The notes: generated from the sequence alone by a model not told the origin. Positions 1-9,845 are shown, numbered from the stretch's first letter. The stretch: 58,963 bases of DNA from Prochlorococcus sp. scB245a_520K10 (GCA_000634515.1 JFNU01000179.1:1-58963); one strand, 5' to 3'. Program-made: numbers and translations.

Positions 1-59
1 GTGGTTAAGGCAGCGGCTTGTGGCGCCGCTATTCGGGGGTTCGAATCCCCTCGCTCGCC
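1..59 (+). tRNA. tRNA-His (anticodon GTG), 5' end cut by the window edge
   Basis: This is the 3' part of a tRNA. The D-arm, anticodon arm and T-arm are present, while the first acceptor bases lie before base 1. The anticodon stem GCGGC/GCCGC encloses the loop TTGTGGC, giving anticodon GTG for histidine. The T-loop is TTCGAAT. The base after the acceptor strand is C73, the histidine-type discriminator that pairs with G-1 in tRNA-His. CCA is not encoded, since TCA follows. Confidence 0.93.
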
Positions 60-131
60 CTCAAAAATATTGCAGCAAAATTATTTAACTTGTAATTTTG
101 AATTAAAGAATCATAAAAAATCCCTAGCGAA

Positions 132-1526
132 GTGCTAACAAAAACAAAATCAGACGAAAAAAAATCTCAAAAGAATTCAACTACTGGCAGTTATTGGATA
201 ACAACATTTGGATGCCAAATGAACAAGGCTGATTCTGAGAGAATGGCTGGGACATTAGAGAAGATGGGATATACCAGAGCGGATAATGAATTAAATGCCG
301 ATTTGGTCTTGTACAATACATGCACAATCAGAGATAATGCGGAGCAAAAAGTTTATAGCTTTCTAGGAAGACAAGCAAAAAGAAAGCACAAAACACCTAA
401 CTTGAAACTTGTTGTTGCAGGTTGCCTTGCTCAGCAAGAGGGAGAGTCTTTATTAAGAAGAGTCCCAGAACTTGATCTGGTTATGGGGCCTCAACACGTA
501 AATAATCTTGAGAATCTTCTGGGGAAAGTTGATTTAGGAAATCAAGTTGCTGCTACAGAAGAAACCTTCATTTCTGAAGACATAACAAGTGCTAGAAGAG
601 AAAGCTCTATTTGTGGCTGGGTTAATATCATTTATGGATGTAATGAAAGATGTTCATATTGTGTAGTCCCCTCTGTTAGAGGGAAAGAGCAATCAAGATA
701 TCCAAATGCGATAAAAAGTGAGATCCAAAAATTAGCTGATGATAATTTTAAAGAAATTACTCTTTTGGGTCAGAACATTGATGCTTATGGTAGAGACCTT
801 CCAGGAACTACAAAAGAGGGGAGAAAAGAGAATACTCTAACTGATCTTTTATATTATATTCATGATGTTAAAGGAATTCGTAGGATAAGATTTGCTACTA
901 GTCATCCAAGATATTTTTCAAAAAGGTTGATTCAAGCTTGTTATGAACTTGATAAAGTCTGTGAACATTTCCATATTCCCTTCCAAAGTGGAAATGATGA
1001 AATCTTAAAACAAATGTCAAGAGGATACTCTATTAAAAAGTATAAAAATATTATCGAGAATATAAGGTCATTAATGCCAGATGCATCAATCACTGCTGAC
1101 GCAATAGTTGCTTTCCCAGGAGAAACCGAACAACAATATCAAGATACATTAAAACTAATATCAGAAATTGGTTTTGATCAAGTAAATACGGCAGCATATT
1201 CTCCAAGACCAAATACGCCTGCAGCAGTTTGGTCAAATCAACTTTCGGAAGAAGTAAAAAAAGCCAGATTACAAGAAATTAATGATTTAGTCGAAAAAAC
1301 TGCTAGGAGCAGAAATCAAAGATACATTAACAATATTGAAAGCGTTTTAATTGAGGGTTTAAATCCAAAAAATTCCTCGCAAATTATGGGTAGAACTAGA
1401 ACAAATAGATTAACTTTCGTAGAGATTCCCAAAAACATTAATTTTAATTTTTCATTGGGAGATGAGATAGATGTCAAAATAAACGAAGCAAGACCTTTTT
1501 CTTTAACAGGCGAACTTTACTTATAA
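132..1526 (+). CDS. miaB: tRNA-2-methylthio-N6-dimethylallyladenosine synthase MiaB
   Basis: MiaB is a radical-SAM methylthiotransferase that adds a 2-methylthio group to i6A37 in tRNAs reading UNN codons. The N-terminal domain carries the auxiliary [4Fe-4S] cysteines C28, C64 and C98. The radical-SAM motif CNERCSYC provides C170, C174 and C177. A TRAM RNA-binding domain occupies roughly residues 395-460. The length of 464 residues is normal for the family. Translation starts at GTG with no clear Shine-Dalgarno sequence. The gene lies just after tRNA-His and 9 bp before ddl, so it probably leads the ddl-ftsQ transcript. Confidence 0.96.
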   Translation: MLTKTKSDEKKSQKNSTTGSYWITTFGCQMNKADSERMAGTLEKMGYTRADNELNADLVLYNTCTIRDNAEQKVYSFLGRQAKRKHKTPNLKLVVAGCLAQQEGESLLRRVPELDLVMGPQHVNNLENLLGKVDLGNQVAATEETFISEDITSARRESSICGWVNIIYGCNERCSYCVVPSVRGKEQSRYPNAIKSEIQKLADDNFKEITLLGQNIDAYGRDLPGTTKEGRKENTLTDLLYYIHDVKGIRRIRFATSHPRYFSKRLIQACYELDKVCEHFHIPFQSGNDEILKQMSRGYSIKKYKNIIENIRSLMPDASITADAIVAFPGETEQQYQDTLKLISEIGFDQVNTAAYSPRPNTPAAVWSNQLSEEVKKARLQEINDLVEKTARSRNQRYINNIESVLIEGLNPKNSSQIMGRTRTNRLTFVEIPKNINFNFSLGDEIDVKINEARPFSLTGELYL

Positions 1527-1535
1527 ACTTTTTAA

Positions 1536-2603
1536 ATGATAGGGGGTAAAAAAAAATGTATTGGTTTAATATTTGGTGGGAATTCCAATGAACATGAAGT
1601 ATCAATATCCTCTGCAAAAACAGTTTTTCAAGCATTTAACTCAGAAATAAACAAAGAACGCTATACAGTTAAAACCTTTTACATAAACAAATATGGAGAT
1701 TGGCTTGATAGTCATCTCTCAGAAAAGATACTGATTGGTGGAATTGAAAACAATAAAACAAATAAAAAAGAAATTTTTAATCCAAAAAAAATTAACTTCC
1801 TTGACGGAATTGAATTTCAAAATGTTGATGTTTGGTTTCCTCTTTTACATGGATTTAATGGTGAAGACGGATCAATTCATGGCTTACTTAGATTTACAAA
1901 GAAACCTTTAGTCGGATGTGGAATTATTGGCTCTGCACTTGGAATGGATAAAATATTGATGAAAACAATTTTCTCAAATCTTAAACTTCCACAAGTTAAT
2001 TATCTAGTTTTTCAAAATGAAGATCTCGACGATAAGCAAGTAAAAAATAAAATAATTAATGAAATTTTAAAAAAATTAAAATTTCCTGTTTTTGTTAAAC
2101 CATCGAACTCTGGATCATCTCTTGGCATCTCAAAAGTCAAAAATGAATCAGAAATATTACAAGCATTAGAAAAGGCTCGGGGAATAGATTCAAGAATCTT
2201 AGTAGAGGAAGGTTTAGAGATAAGGGAGATTGAATGCGGAATAATTGGGAATTCAAAACTCTTAACCTCTGAGATAGGCGAGGTAAATTACGAAAGTGAT
2301 TGGTATGATTACGATTCAAAATATCACTCAAATAATAAAATAATTATCCCAGCCGAAATAGATTCTAAAATCACAAAAGAAATTAAAGAAATTGCTATTA
2401 AAAGTTGTAGAGCACTAAATATTTTCGGTTTTGCAAGAGTAGATTTCTTTTTAGAAAAATCTTCAAATAAAATTTTGCTAAATGAAATAAATACAATTCC
2501 TGGTTTTACAAAAAACAGTATGTTTCCAATGCTTTGGGAAGCTTCAGGTTTAAAAATTGAACAACTTGTGGCTAAACTGGTAGATATATCTTTAGATTTG
2601 TAA
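1536..2603 (+). CDS. ddl: D-alanine--D-alanine ligase
   Basis: This ATP-grasp enzyme makes D-Ala-D-Ala for the peptidoglycan stem peptide in the cytoplasm. The N-terminal substrate motif HEVS is at residues 20-23. The central ATP-grasp segment contains FVKPSNSGSSLG, and the metal-binding NEINTIPG begins near residue 316. The 355-residue length is typical. The gene follows miaB by 9 bp and precedes a small membrane-protein gene and ftsQ, an arrangement that matches the ddl-ftsQ-ftsZ order of other bacteria. A run of nine A lies just inside the start, but the frame stays open. Confidence 0.96.
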   Translation: MIGGKKKCIGLIFGGNSNEHEVSISSAKTVFQAFNSEINKERYTVKTFYINKYGDWLDSHLSEKILIGGIENNKTNKKEIFNPKKINFLDGIEFQNVDVWFPLLHGFNGEDGSIHGLLRFTKKPLVGCGIIGSALGMDKILMKTIFSNLKLPQVNYLVFQNEDLDDKQVKNKIINEILKKLKFPVFVKPSNSGSSLGISKVKNESEILQALEKARGIDSRILVEEGLEIREIECGIIGNSKLLTSEIGEVNYESDWYDYDSKYHSNNKIIIPAEIDSKITKEIKEIAIKSCRALNIFGFARVDFFLEKSSNKILLNEINTIPGFTKNSMFPMLWEASGLKIEQLVAKLVDISLDL

Positions 2604-2613
2604 TTTAAATCAA

Positions 2614-3024
2614 ATGTTGCATGGACTGCTTTGGTTACCATTACTTTTAATCTTCATTTTATTAACTGCACTTGGATGGTTAGAAAGAAGAAGGCAAAAT
2701 CTTTTTAGAAGTTGGGCGAGTGATTCTGAACTGTGCAAGTTAGATAGTTCAGGTGCAGCGTCTTTAAAAAATGGGGAGTTAAAGTGGAGCGCATTTGAAG
2801 CTGGTAAATTTGAAGAAAAAGATTGTTTTAAAATCAAGAAACTAGAATTAGTTGAATTAATGGCACTAACTTCAGGAGAAGCTCCTTTAACAAGTGATTC
2901 TCAAGGTAAGTGCAGGTTGAGATTAGTAGGGGATGGTAAAGAGATGGATGTTCCATTTTCAGATGCAGATCAAGCTAGAGAATGGATGGACCAACTTATG
3001 GAAAAAGCTCGATGTGATTTGTGA
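2614..3024 (+). CDS. Conserved membrane-anchored hypothetical protein between ddl and ftsQ
   Basis: The protein has 136 residues. A single hydrophobic segment at about residues 5-22 is followed by an Arg-rich stop (ERRRQN) and a soluble domain of about 110 residues. No catalytic motif is visible. The start is 10 bp after ddl and the stop overlaps the ftsQ start by 4 bp (GTGA), so it is translationally coupled to division genes. A role near the cell envelope is likely from context alone. I do not recognise a named family. Confidence 0.8.
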   Translation: MLHGLLWLPLLLIFILLTALGWLERRRQNLFRSWASDSELCKLDSSGAASLKNGELKWSAFEAGKFEEKDCFKIKKLELVELMALTSGEAPLTSDSQGKCRLRLVGDGKEMDVPFSDADQAREWMDQLMEKARCDL

Positions 3025-3746
3025 AAAACCTAAAAAGAATAAAAAATAGAAGCTTTTTTTTTCTAATTTCATTTTTATTTTTAACAAGCTTATTAAGCCT
3101 AAAAACTCTCAAAAAAGTAAATAAACAGGACATTAGAATTTCTGGTAGTGAATTATTTTCGCAAAATGATGTGATAAAAAATTCATCTTTAAATTTTCCA
3201 ATAAGATTAATTTTTATTGAAACCAATTTTTTAGAAAAAGAGTTAAAGCAAAATTTATCGCTGAAGAATGTTTCAGTAATCAGACAAATATTTCCTTTTG
3301 GATTGAAAATTGAGGTTAATACAAGAACCCCAATAGCCTACGGCGAGAGAATAGTAAATGACGAAAAAATATTAGGTTATCTTGATAAAGATGGGATTTT
3401 TATAAATAAAGATAATGTAGACGAAAAAAGTTTGAGCAAACTTGCCATTCAAGTTTTTGGTTGGAAAGAAGAATTTAAAAAAATATTATCTGAAATTTTA
3501 AATGCTCAAGAGAATTATGAATACGAGTTAGTAAAAATTACTTTCTCACCAAATGGATTTCTAACTGTTGAGGAAAAAGATTTAAAAACGATATTTCTTG
3601 GATTTAATCCAAATTTAATCAACTATCAATTACTAATAATCAACAACCTAAAAAACGAATTTACGAAAAATAACTTTTCTGAAAAAATAGATAATATTGA
3701 TATTACCGATCCAAACAAACCAAAAATAAAAGTGTTCAAACCCTAA
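3021..3746 (+). CDS. ftsQ: Cell division protein FtsQ (POTRA domain)
   Basis: FtsQ is a bitopic membrane protein linking early and late divisome parts. A short basic N-terminus is followed by one membrane segment (about residues 12-28), a POTRA-like domain (about 35-105) and the FtsQ/DivIB periplasmic region with the phrase TRTPIAYG. It is 241 residues long and starts at GTG inside the stop of the upstream gene. Position between ddl and ftsZ supports the assignment, because FtsQ itself is poorly conserved in sequence. Confidence 0.88.
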   Translation: MKNLKRIKNRSFFFLISFLFLTSLLSLKTLKKVNKQDIRISGSELFSQNDVIKNSSLNFPIRLIFIETNFLEKELKQNLSLKNVSVIRQIFPFGLKIEVNTRTPIAYGERIVNDEKILGYLDKDGIFINKDNVDEKSLSKLAIQVFGWKEEFKKILSEILNAQENYEYELVKITFSPNGFLTVEEKDLKTIFLGFNPNLINYQLLIINNLKNEFTKNNFSEKIDNIDITDPNKPKIKVFKP

Positions 3747-3925
3747 TATTTGGGAACTAATTTAAAAATTTATTTTTTAATTATTGTAGTGTTGATAAGG
3801 GTTTAGCATTTTTAGCAAAATATTTATTAAATAAATATTTTAAGGATTTTTCTCAACAAATTCATACAGATGAGCTTAGTGAGTTCATAATGCACCCAAT
3901 ACTAGTAATAGATCCCTAATTAGAG

Positions 3926-5041
3926 ATGAGCTTCGGTAACAATCCAAACTTTGATCAATCGAGAGAAATCCTTCCAAGTCAAAACGCCAAAATAGAAGTT
4001 ATTGGCGTTGGTGGTGGTGGAAGTAACGCAGTTAACAGAATGATAAATAGTGATTTAGATGGTGTATCATTTCGAGTCCTCAATACTGATGCACAAGCAC
4101 TTCTACAATCTGCTGCAGAGAGTAGAGTTCAACTAGGTCAAAACCTTACAAGAGGGCTAGGAGCTGGAGGAAATCCAAGTATTGGGCAAAAAGCTGCAGA
4201 AGAATCCAAAGAAGAACTTCAACAAGCTCTAGAGGGCTCTGATTTAGTTTTTATAGCAGCTGGAATGGGCGGTGGAACAGGAACGGGAGCAGCTCCTGTA
4301 GTAGCAGAAGTTGCCAAACAAAGTGGGGCCCTAACAGTGGGTATTGTCACAAAACCATTTTCTTTTGAAGGCAAAAGAAGAATGCGTCAAGCAGAAGAAG
4401 GTATTGCAAGACTTGCAGAAAATGTAGATACTCTCATAGTCATTCCAAATGACCGGTTAAAAGATGTTATTGCGGGAGCCCCCCTCCAAGAGGCATTTAG
4501 GAATGCAGATGATGTTTTAAGAATGGGAGTCAAAGGTATAAGTGACATAATTACTTGCCCAGGGTTAGTTAATGTTGACTTCGCAGATATAAGATCTGTT
4601 ATGACTGAAGCGGGAACTGCTCTTCTCGGTATAGGAATAGGTTCAGGAAGATCAAGAGCATTAGAAGCGGCACAAGCAGCGATGAATAGTCCTTTACTAG
4701 AGGCAGCTAGAATTGATGGAGCTAAAGGGTGCGTTATAAATATAACTGGTGGGAAAGACATGACTTTAGAAGACATGACCTCAGCATCTGAAATTATCTA
4801 TGATGTTGTTGATCAAGAAGCTAATATTATTGTTGGTGCAGTTGTTGATGAAGCAATGGAAGGGGAAATACAAGTCACTGTAATCGCTACCGGATTTGAA
4901 ACAAATCAACCTTTAAAACAACAACGAATTAAAAACAGATTGTCAAATCAACCTTTATACAATATGTCCGAGAACAAAGATTCCGGTGCTTCTATTCCTG
5001 AATTTTTAAGGTTAAGACAAAATAAAAAAGATATAGACTAA
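3926..5041 (+). CDS. ftsZ: Cell division GTPase FtsZ
   Basis: This tubulin-like GTPase forms the cytokinetic Z-ring. The nucleotide-binding GGGGSNAV is at about residues 29-36 and the tubulin signature GGGTGTG at 115-121. A C-terminal conserved peptide, IPEFLRLRQ, lies close to the end and is the docking site for membrane tethers. The 371-residue length is usual for cyanobacteria. Unlike the tightly packed genes before it, ftsZ has a 179-bp upstream gap, so it probably has its own promoters. The SRP RNA gene lies on the opposite strand just downstream. Confidence 0.98.
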   Translation: MSFGNNPNFDQSREILPSQNAKIEVIGVGGGGSNAVNRMINSDLDGVSFRVLNTDAQALLQSAAESRVQLGQNLTRGLGAGGNPSIGQKAAEESKEELQQALEGSDLVFIAAGMGGGTGTGAAPVVAEVAKQSGALTVGIVTKPFSFEGKRRMRQAEEGIARLAENVDTLIVIPNDRLKDVIAGAPLQEAFRNADDVLRMGVKGISDIITCPGLVNVDFADIRSVMTEAGTALLGIGIGSGRSRALEAAQAAMNSPLLEAARIDGAKGCVINITGGKDMTLEDMTSASEIIYDVVDQEANIIVGAVVDEAMEGEIQVTVIATGFETNQPLKQQRIKNRLSNQPLYNMSENKDSGASIPEFLRLRQNKKDID

Positions 5042-5056
5042 AAGGTAAAATAGAGT

Positions 5057-5150
5057 GACTCGGTTATCTCGCCTGCCTCAAGCATCCCTTGTGGCTGCTA
5101 CCTTCCGGTCCTGACCAGGTTTAGGCGTTAAAACCGCGAAAGGCCGAGTC
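5057..5150 (-). ncRNA. ffs: Signal recognition particle RNA (bacterial small type, 4.5S-like)
   Basis: On the minus strand the sequence contains the universal SRP core, with GGTCAGGACCGGAAGG followed by TAGCAGCC, the GGAA-tetraloop hairpin bound by Ffh. The two ends, GACTCGG and CCGAGTC, are perfectly complementary and close a rod of about 94 nt. The RNA pairs with Ffh to target membrane proteins co-translationally. It sits between ftsZ and panB and is transcribed convergently with ftsZ. Exact ends are inferred from the terminal pairing. Confidence 0.94.
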
Positions 5151-5156
5151 AAGGAT

Positions 5157-5162
5157 ATACTA
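5157..5162 (-). promoter_or_regulatory. Candidate -10 element for the SRP RNA
   Basis: The minus strand reads TAGTAT 6 bases before the first paired base of the SRP RNA, a suitable distance for a sigma-70 -10 box. The -35 position is only T-rich, with no clear consensus. Confidence 0.45.
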
Positions 5163-5197
5163 GCAATTCTTGATTAAAAAAGATACATAAATTTCTT

Positions 5198-5971
5198 ATG
5201 TTACCTTCAGACCTCGTTCAATATAAAAAAAAATCTCAAAAAATTATTGCATTAACTGCATGGGACTCTATATCCGGTTCTATTGCAGAACAAGCAAATG
5301 TTGATCTTGTATTAGTAGGAGATTCATTAGCGATGGTCTGTTTAGGATACAAATCCACATTACCGTTAACTTTAGAAAACATAATTCATCATACTAATGC
5401 TGTTTCAAGGGGTTTTAAAAAGAAAATTGAAGAACAACCTTTGGTAGTTTCCGATATGCCTTTTCTCACTTATCAATGTGGAGAGGATAAAGCTGTAGAG
5501 TATGCGGGGAAAATTATTCAAAGCACATTCGCAAAAGCGGTGAAGGTTGAAGGGGCTGAACCAGAAATACAAAAGGTTATTTCAAGGTTAATAAGAATGG
5601 GGATCCCAGTGATGGGTCATATAGGGCTTACACCACAAAGCTATCTAAATCTTGGATTAAAGAAGCAAGGCAAAAGTTTAGAAAGCCAAGAAAAAATAAA
5701 AAGAGAAGCTTCCATACTCGAAAAATTAGGATGTTTTTCAATAGTTCTTGAACATATTCCTGAGTCACTTGCTAAAGAGATACAAAATAGCTTAACAATA
5801 CCCACAATAGGGATTGGTGCAGGTAATTATTGCGATGGGCAAGTAAGAGTGACTGCAGATTTATTAGGCCTTAATGATGATCAACCACCATTTTGCCAAC
5901 CAATCATTCAAGGGAAGAAATTACTTAAAGATAAATTAAAAGAATGGGTAGCGTCAGAAAGACTTAATTAA
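5198..5971 (+). CDS. panB: 3-methyl-2-oxobutanoate hydroxymethyltransferase PanB
   Basis: PanB transfers a hydroxymethyl group from methylene-tetrahydrofolate to 2-oxoisovalerate, giving ketopantoate, the first committed step of pantothenate and CoA synthesis. The TIM-barrel landmarks are VLVGDSLAMV near residue 40, MGHIGLTPQS near residue 147 and the late GIGAGNYCDGQV. The protein has 257 residues, normal for the family. Its 3' end overlaps the convergent hemW by 8 bp. Confidence 0.96.
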   Translation: MLPSDLVQYKKKSQKIIALTAWDSISGSIAEQANVDLVLVGDSLAMVCLGYKSTLPLTLENIIHHTNAVSRGFKKKIEEQPLVVSDMPFLTYQCGEDKAVEYAGKIIQSTFAKAVKVEGAEPEIQKVISRLIRMGIPVMGHIGLTPQSYLNLGLKKQGKSLESQEKIKREASILEKLGCFSIVLEHIPESLAKEIQNSLTIPTIGIGAGNYCDGQVRVTADLLGLNDDQPPFCQPIIQGKKLLKDKLKEWVASERLN

Positions 5972-7187
5972 TTTCATCCCACCATTCAAACATGGAGATA
6001 AGAATTTGATTGCTAAGCTCCATACCTTGGGGATCACTTAAAAAGAATCTATTACCCTTTTTCACTAGTAGTCCACTTTCAAGAAATCTTTCCCATTTAG
6101 AGAGCAATTTTCTAAAATTACTTTCCAATTTTTTATTTTCCCAGTTTTGTTCTTCAAATAATTTGTAAATATCTATACCATCTTTTAATCTCAAACCCAA
6201 CATTATTTTCTCATCCAATTCTTTATAAACATAATCAATATTATTAAGAGATGAATCTAAACTAAGTTTGTGTTGCCCTATTACCCATTCTTTATATTCT
6301 TTACTAACTCTAGGTCTAGTTAGCTTTTGCCCCCAGGGTGAACTAGTGGAACCTTGACCAAAACTCCACCAACCCAAACCACTCCAATAAACTCTATTAT
6401 GTCTGGATTGATGCCTAGGCAGACAATAGTTTGAAATTTCATATCTTGAGTATCCTGAGTTTTTTAAAATTAAATGAGTTGTTTCACTATTTCTGAAAGC
6501 CTCTTCATCACTTGGAAGTTGTAATTTTCCTAAATTAACTAGTTTCTTAAAAACAGTTCCATTTTCTATATTTAAATCGTATATGGAAATATGAGGTGGT
6601 GAAAATGTAATTGCTTTTTTTAAGTCCTCTTTCCATTCTCTAAATCCACTAAGCGGCAAGTTCTGAATTAAATCTAAGCTCCAGCTTTTTATTAACCCAG
6701 CACTATATACTTTTTTCAACCACAAACAAGATTTTTCAGCATCTTCTCTCAAATGTCTCCTTCCAGACTTTTGAAGAATTTGATTATTAAAACTTTGTAC
6801 TCCAAGACTAAATCTATTTATCCCAGCATTTATAAATCCATGGAGATCGTCAAGATTAAAACTTGCTGGGTCAACTTCCATAGTGATTTCTGCACCATAG
6901 TCAACACCATAATTTTCTTTAAAAAGATCAATTAATTGTTTAATTTGTTGAGGATCCAGTATTGATGGTGTACCACCACCAACATAAATTGTCGAAAGAG
7001 ATGATTTATGCTTAATCGACAATATTTCTTTGTATAAAAAGTGCAAATATTCTTTAACAGTTTTGCTTCCATAACCTTGCAAAGTTTCAACATTGTTTCC
7101 TAATGGAATAACAGCAAAATCACAATAAAAGCACCTTCTATGGCAAAAAGGGATGTGTACGTAAGCACTTCTTGGAAACTTATTCAT
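5964..7187 (-). CDS. hemW: Radical SAM heme chaperone HemW (HemN-like)
   Basis: The N-terminus carries FCHRRCFYC (C15, C19, C22), a CX3CX2C radical-SAM cluster. The residue two places after the last Cys is Phe, as in HemW, whereas true coproporphyrinogen dehydrogenase HemN has a fourth Cys there. The GGGTPS and QSF motifs and a C-terminal HemN domain follow. Such proteins bind and deliver heme, although many genomes label them oxygen-independent coproporphyrinogen III oxidase. The length is 407 residues. Confidence 0.9.
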   Translation of the reverse strand: MNKFPRSAYVHIPFCHRRCFYCDFAVIPLGNNVETLQGYGSKTVKEYLHFLYKEILSIKHKSSLSTIYVGGGTPSILDPQQIKQLIDLFKENYGVDYGAEITMEVDPASFNLDDLHGFINAGINRFSLGVQSFNNQILQKSGRRHLREDAEKSCLWLKKVYSAGLIKSWSLDLIQNLPLSGFREWKEDLKKAITFSPPHISIYDLNIENGTVFKKLVNLGKLQLPSDEEAFRNSETTHLILKNSGYSRYEISNYCLPRHQSRHNRVYWSGLGWWSFGQGSTSSPWGQKLTRPRVSKEYKEWVIGQHKLSLDSSLNNIDYVYKELDEKIMLGLRLKDGIDIYKLFEEQNWENKKLESNFRKLLSKWERFLESGLLVKKGNRFFLSDPQGMELSNQILISMFEWWDEIN

Positions 7188-7220
7188 AATTTCGATACAT
7201 TTTTAAAGCTCCAAAAATCT

Positions 7221-7251
7221 AATAAGGATCGAAAAAAATAAAATCCTTATT
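7221..7251. repeat. 9-bp perfect inverted repeat in the hemW / PIN-TRAM intergenic region
   Basis: AATAAGGAT (7221-7229) and ATCCTTATT (7243-7251) are perfect complements separated by 13 bases. The element lies between two divergent genes, 34 bp before both start codons, and is not followed by a T-tract that would make it a terminator. It may be an operator or an RNA hairpin in a 5' leader. Confidence 0.5.
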
Positions 7252-7284
7252 TACTCAATTAATAAATCCTTGTAGATTAGGTAT

Positions 7285-8394
7285 ATGTCAGATATCTTAG
7301 TATTAATTTTATTTGTATTGTCTGGAGCTGCTTCAGGATGGCTTGGGGTTGATTTATTGCCAGTAGACATACTCAAACAGGTATCTAATGTAGAGGGTTT
7401 TAGAATCGTTTTAGCAATAATTGGTTTATTCATTGGTTTAGCTGCTGGTTTTGTATTCTTACAACTTAGAAAGACTTTCCTTGATCAAATAAGGACAATG
7501 CCTACAGATTTACTAATTAGTAGATCCGTTGGCTTAATTTTAGGATTACTTGTTGCGAATCTCCTTCTTGCTCCAATACTGTTAATTCCTTTTCCAAGGG
7601 AAGTCTTTTTTGCAAAACCTTTAGCAGCTATATTAAGCAATATTTTCTTTGGTGTACTTGGTTACAAGTTAGCAGATACGCATGGCAGAACATTATTGAG
7701 ATTATTTAACCCCAATAATACGGATGCATATCTTGTTAACGAAGGAATACTCCCTGCTGCAAGTCCAAAAATTCTTGATACCAGTGTAATTATTGATGGA
7801 AGAATAAATGGCCTATTGAGTTGCGGCTTGTTAGAAGGTCAATTAATTGTTGCTCAAAGTGTAATTGATGAATTACAAACTTTAGCAGACTCAAGCAGCA
7901 ATGAAAAAAGGTCTAAAGGCAGAAGGGGGCTAAAATTATTGAAAGAATTAAGAGATTTATATGGAAGAAGACTTGTAATAAATCCAACAAAGTATGAAGG
8001 GAACGGGGTAGATGAAAAACTCTTGAAAATTACTGAAGATATGACAGGAACTCTGATTACGGCAGACTATAATCTTTCTCAGATTGCGGAAGTTAAAGAA
8101 TTAAAAGTTATGAATTTGAGTGATTTGGTTATTGCTTTAAGACCAGAAGTACAGCCAGGAGAATCACTTAATATAAAAATCGTGAGAGAAGGAAAAGAAA
8201 AAATGCAAGGTATTGGCTATCTAGATGATGGAACAATGGTTGTTATTGATGAAGCAAAGAATTTTGTGGGAAGCAGATTAGATATTGTAATCACAGGAGC
8301 ACTACAAACTCCTACTGGAAGAATGGTCTTTGGAAAGCTTATAAATAATCCTGAGTCAAACAAATCTTTTAAATCACCAGCGACACAGGGCTAA
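7285..8394 (+). CDS. Membrane-anchored PIN/TRAM domain protein (YacL-like)
   Basis: Four hydrophobic segments (about residues 3-22, 40-60, 82-102 and 112-130) anchor the protein. A PIN nuclease-type domain follows (about 162-275), beginning ILDTSVIIDGR with acidic D165 and D171. A TRAM domain (about 291-350) containing GIGYLDDGTMVVIDE closes it. PIN domains are metal-dependent RNases and TRAM domains bind RNA, so membrane-associated RNA cleavage is likely. It is comparable to Bacillus YacL at 369 residues. The substrate is unknown. Confidence 0.87.
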   Translation: MSDILVLILFVLSGAASGWLGVDLLPVDILKQVSNVEGFRIVLAIIGLFIGLAAGFVFLQLRKTFLDQIRTMPTDLLISRSVGLILGLLVANLLLAPILLIPFPREVFFAKPLAAILSNIFFGVLGYKLADTHGRTLLRLFNPNNTDAYLVNEGILPAASPKILDTSVIIDGRINGLLSCGLLEGQLIVAQSVIDELQTLADSSSNEKRSKGRRGLKLLKELRDLYGRRLVINPTKYEGNGVDEKLLKITEDMTGTLITADYNLSQIAEVKELKVMNLSDLVIALRPEVQPGESLNIKIVREGKEKMQGIGYLDDGTMVVIDEAKNFVGSRLDIVITGALQTPTGRMVFGKLINNPESNKSFKSPATQG

Positions 8395-8425
8395 ATGTAG
8401 CTAGAATCAAATCAATCTTAATTTT

Positions 8426-9097
8426 GTGATACAAATGACTGTATCTGCTCCTTATTACGGCGAAAACACCGTTATGAGGACCCCACCCCCTGATCTACCA
8501 TCTCTTTTACTTAAAGAGAGAATTGTCTATCTTGGTTTACCATTATTTTCAGATGATGATGCCAAAAGACAATTAGGAATGGATGTTACTGAGTTAATCA
8601 TTGCTCAACTTCTATATCTAGAGTTTGAGGATCCAGAAAAACCTATCTATTTTTATATAAACTCAACAGGGACAAGTTGGTACACTGGTGACGCAGTTGG
8701 TTTCGAAACAGAAGCTTTCGCTATCTGCGATACCATAAGTTATATCAAGCCACCAGTCCATACAATCTGTATCGGACAAGCGATGGGAACTGCCGCAGTT
8801 ATCCTTTCATCTGGCACAAAGGGGCAAAGAGCTGCCCTACCGCACGCCTCTATTGTTTTGCATCAACCTATAAGTGGAGCAAGAGGTCAAGCAACAGATA
8901 TCCAAATAAGGGCTGAGGAAGTTCTGAAAAATAAAAAATCAATGCTCGAAATTTTATCCCGTAATACTGGTAAGACTATCGAAGAACTATCTAAAGACTC
9001 AGACAGGATGAGTTATCTTAATCCTCAAGAAGCCTTAGATTATGGAGTTATCGATAGAATACTCACAAGTCAAAAAGATTTACCAAAAAAAATTTAA
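8426..9097 (+). CDS. clpR: ClpR, inactive ClpP-family protease subunit
   Basis: The protein has the ClpP fold but lacks two of three catalytic residues. Aligned with the next gene, the Ser position is G121 (context GQAMGTAA) and the Asp position is M195 (context DSDRMSY), while H146 is kept. An insertion with the sequence SWYTGDAVGFETEAF is typical of cyanobacterial and plastid ClpR. ClpR forms mixed rings with ClpP3 and works with ClpC. The start is GTG; an ATG three codons inside is an alternative. clpP follows after 26 bp. Confidence 0.93.
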   Translation: MIQMTVSAPYYGENTVMRTPPPDLPSLLLKERIVYLGLPLFSDDDAKRQLGMDVTELIIAQLLYLEFEDPEKPIYFYINSTGTSWYTGDAVGFETEAFAICDTISYIKPPVHTICIGQAMGTAAVILSSGTKGQRAALPHASIVLHQPISGARGQATDIQIRAEEVLKNKKSMLEILSRNTGKTIEELSKDSDRMSYLNPQEALDYGVIDRILTSQKDLPKKI

Positions 9098-9123
9098 CTC
9101 TCACAAAAAACTAATTTAAAAAC

Positions 9124-9735
9124 ATGCCAATAGGAACTCCAAGCGTGCCCTACAGACTTCCCGGAAGTCAATACGAAAGATGGGTTGACATATATACAAG
9201 ACTAGGTGTTGAAAGGATTCTTTTTCTTGGTCAAGAAGTTAACGATGGTATTGCTAACAGCCTTGTAGCACAAATGCTTTATCTTGATTCTGATGACAAT
9301 TCCAAACCTATCTACCTATATATAAATAGCCCAGGAGGTTCAGTAACCGCAGGCTTGGCTATATACGACACAATTAAATATGTAAAAAGTGATGTAGTTA
9401 CAATATGCGTTGGACTGGCAGCCTCCATGGGTGCGTTCTTATTGGCCGCTGGCACAAAAGGTAAAAGAGTTGCCTTACCCCACAGTAGAATAATGATTCA
9501 TCAACCCCTTGGAGGAACATCTCAACGTCAAGCAAGTGATATTGAAATAGAAGCTAAGGAAATTTTAAGAATTAAAGACATGTTAAACATGTCTATGGCC
9601 GATATGACAGGTCAATCATTTGAGAAAATTGAAAAGGATACAGATAGAGATTATTTTCTAAGCGCAGAAGAGGCAAAAAACTATGGCCTAATTGACAGAG
9701 TAATCACACATCCAAGTGAGGCAAATCAGGCCTAA
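9124..9735 (+). CDS. clpP: ATP-dependent Clp protease proteolytic subunit (ClpP3-like)
   Basis: This serine protease subunit has the complete triad S101 (AASMGA), H126 (IHQP) and D176 (DRDYF). At 203 residues it is a usual ClpP. Together with the upstream clpR it should form the ClpP3/R core of cyanobacteria, the essential protease that degrades proteins unfolded by ClpC. The pairing of an active and an inactive subunit in one operon is the standard cyanobacterial arrangement. Confidence 0.96.
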   Translation: MPIGTPSVPYRLPGSQYERWVDIYTRLGVERILFLGQEVNDGIANSLVAQMLYLDSDDNSKPIYLYINSPGGSVTAGLAIYDTIKYVKSDVVTICVGLAASMGAFLLAAGTKGKRVALPHSRIMIHQPLGGTSQRQASDIEIEAKEILRIKDMLNMSMADMTGQSFEKIEKDTDRDYFLSAEEAKNYGLIDRVITHPSEANQA

Positions 9736-9845
9736 ATTTTCTAAATTGATATTTTAATTTTAATTTTTAAATTAATAATTTATTGGTTTATTTACACCTT
9801 TAATGTCTAAAATATTAACTATCAAATGCAAAGAAGCTACAACTA

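Noticed and set aside
1536..1560. A9 homopolymer near the ddl start as a possible phase-variation tract
   Set aside because: The frame is intact, homopolymer A-runs of this size are common in AT-rich genomes, and a step would alter an essential gene.
2324..2641. 105-codon minus-strand frame antisense to ddl
   Set aside because: It overlaps the conserved C-terminal part of ddl and matches no family; it is a low-complexity mirror of a real gene.
4387..4776. 129-codon open frame antisense to ftsZ
   Set aside because: It lies fully inside the conserved ftsZ coding region and its translation is Ser/Pro-rich shadow sequence without motifs.
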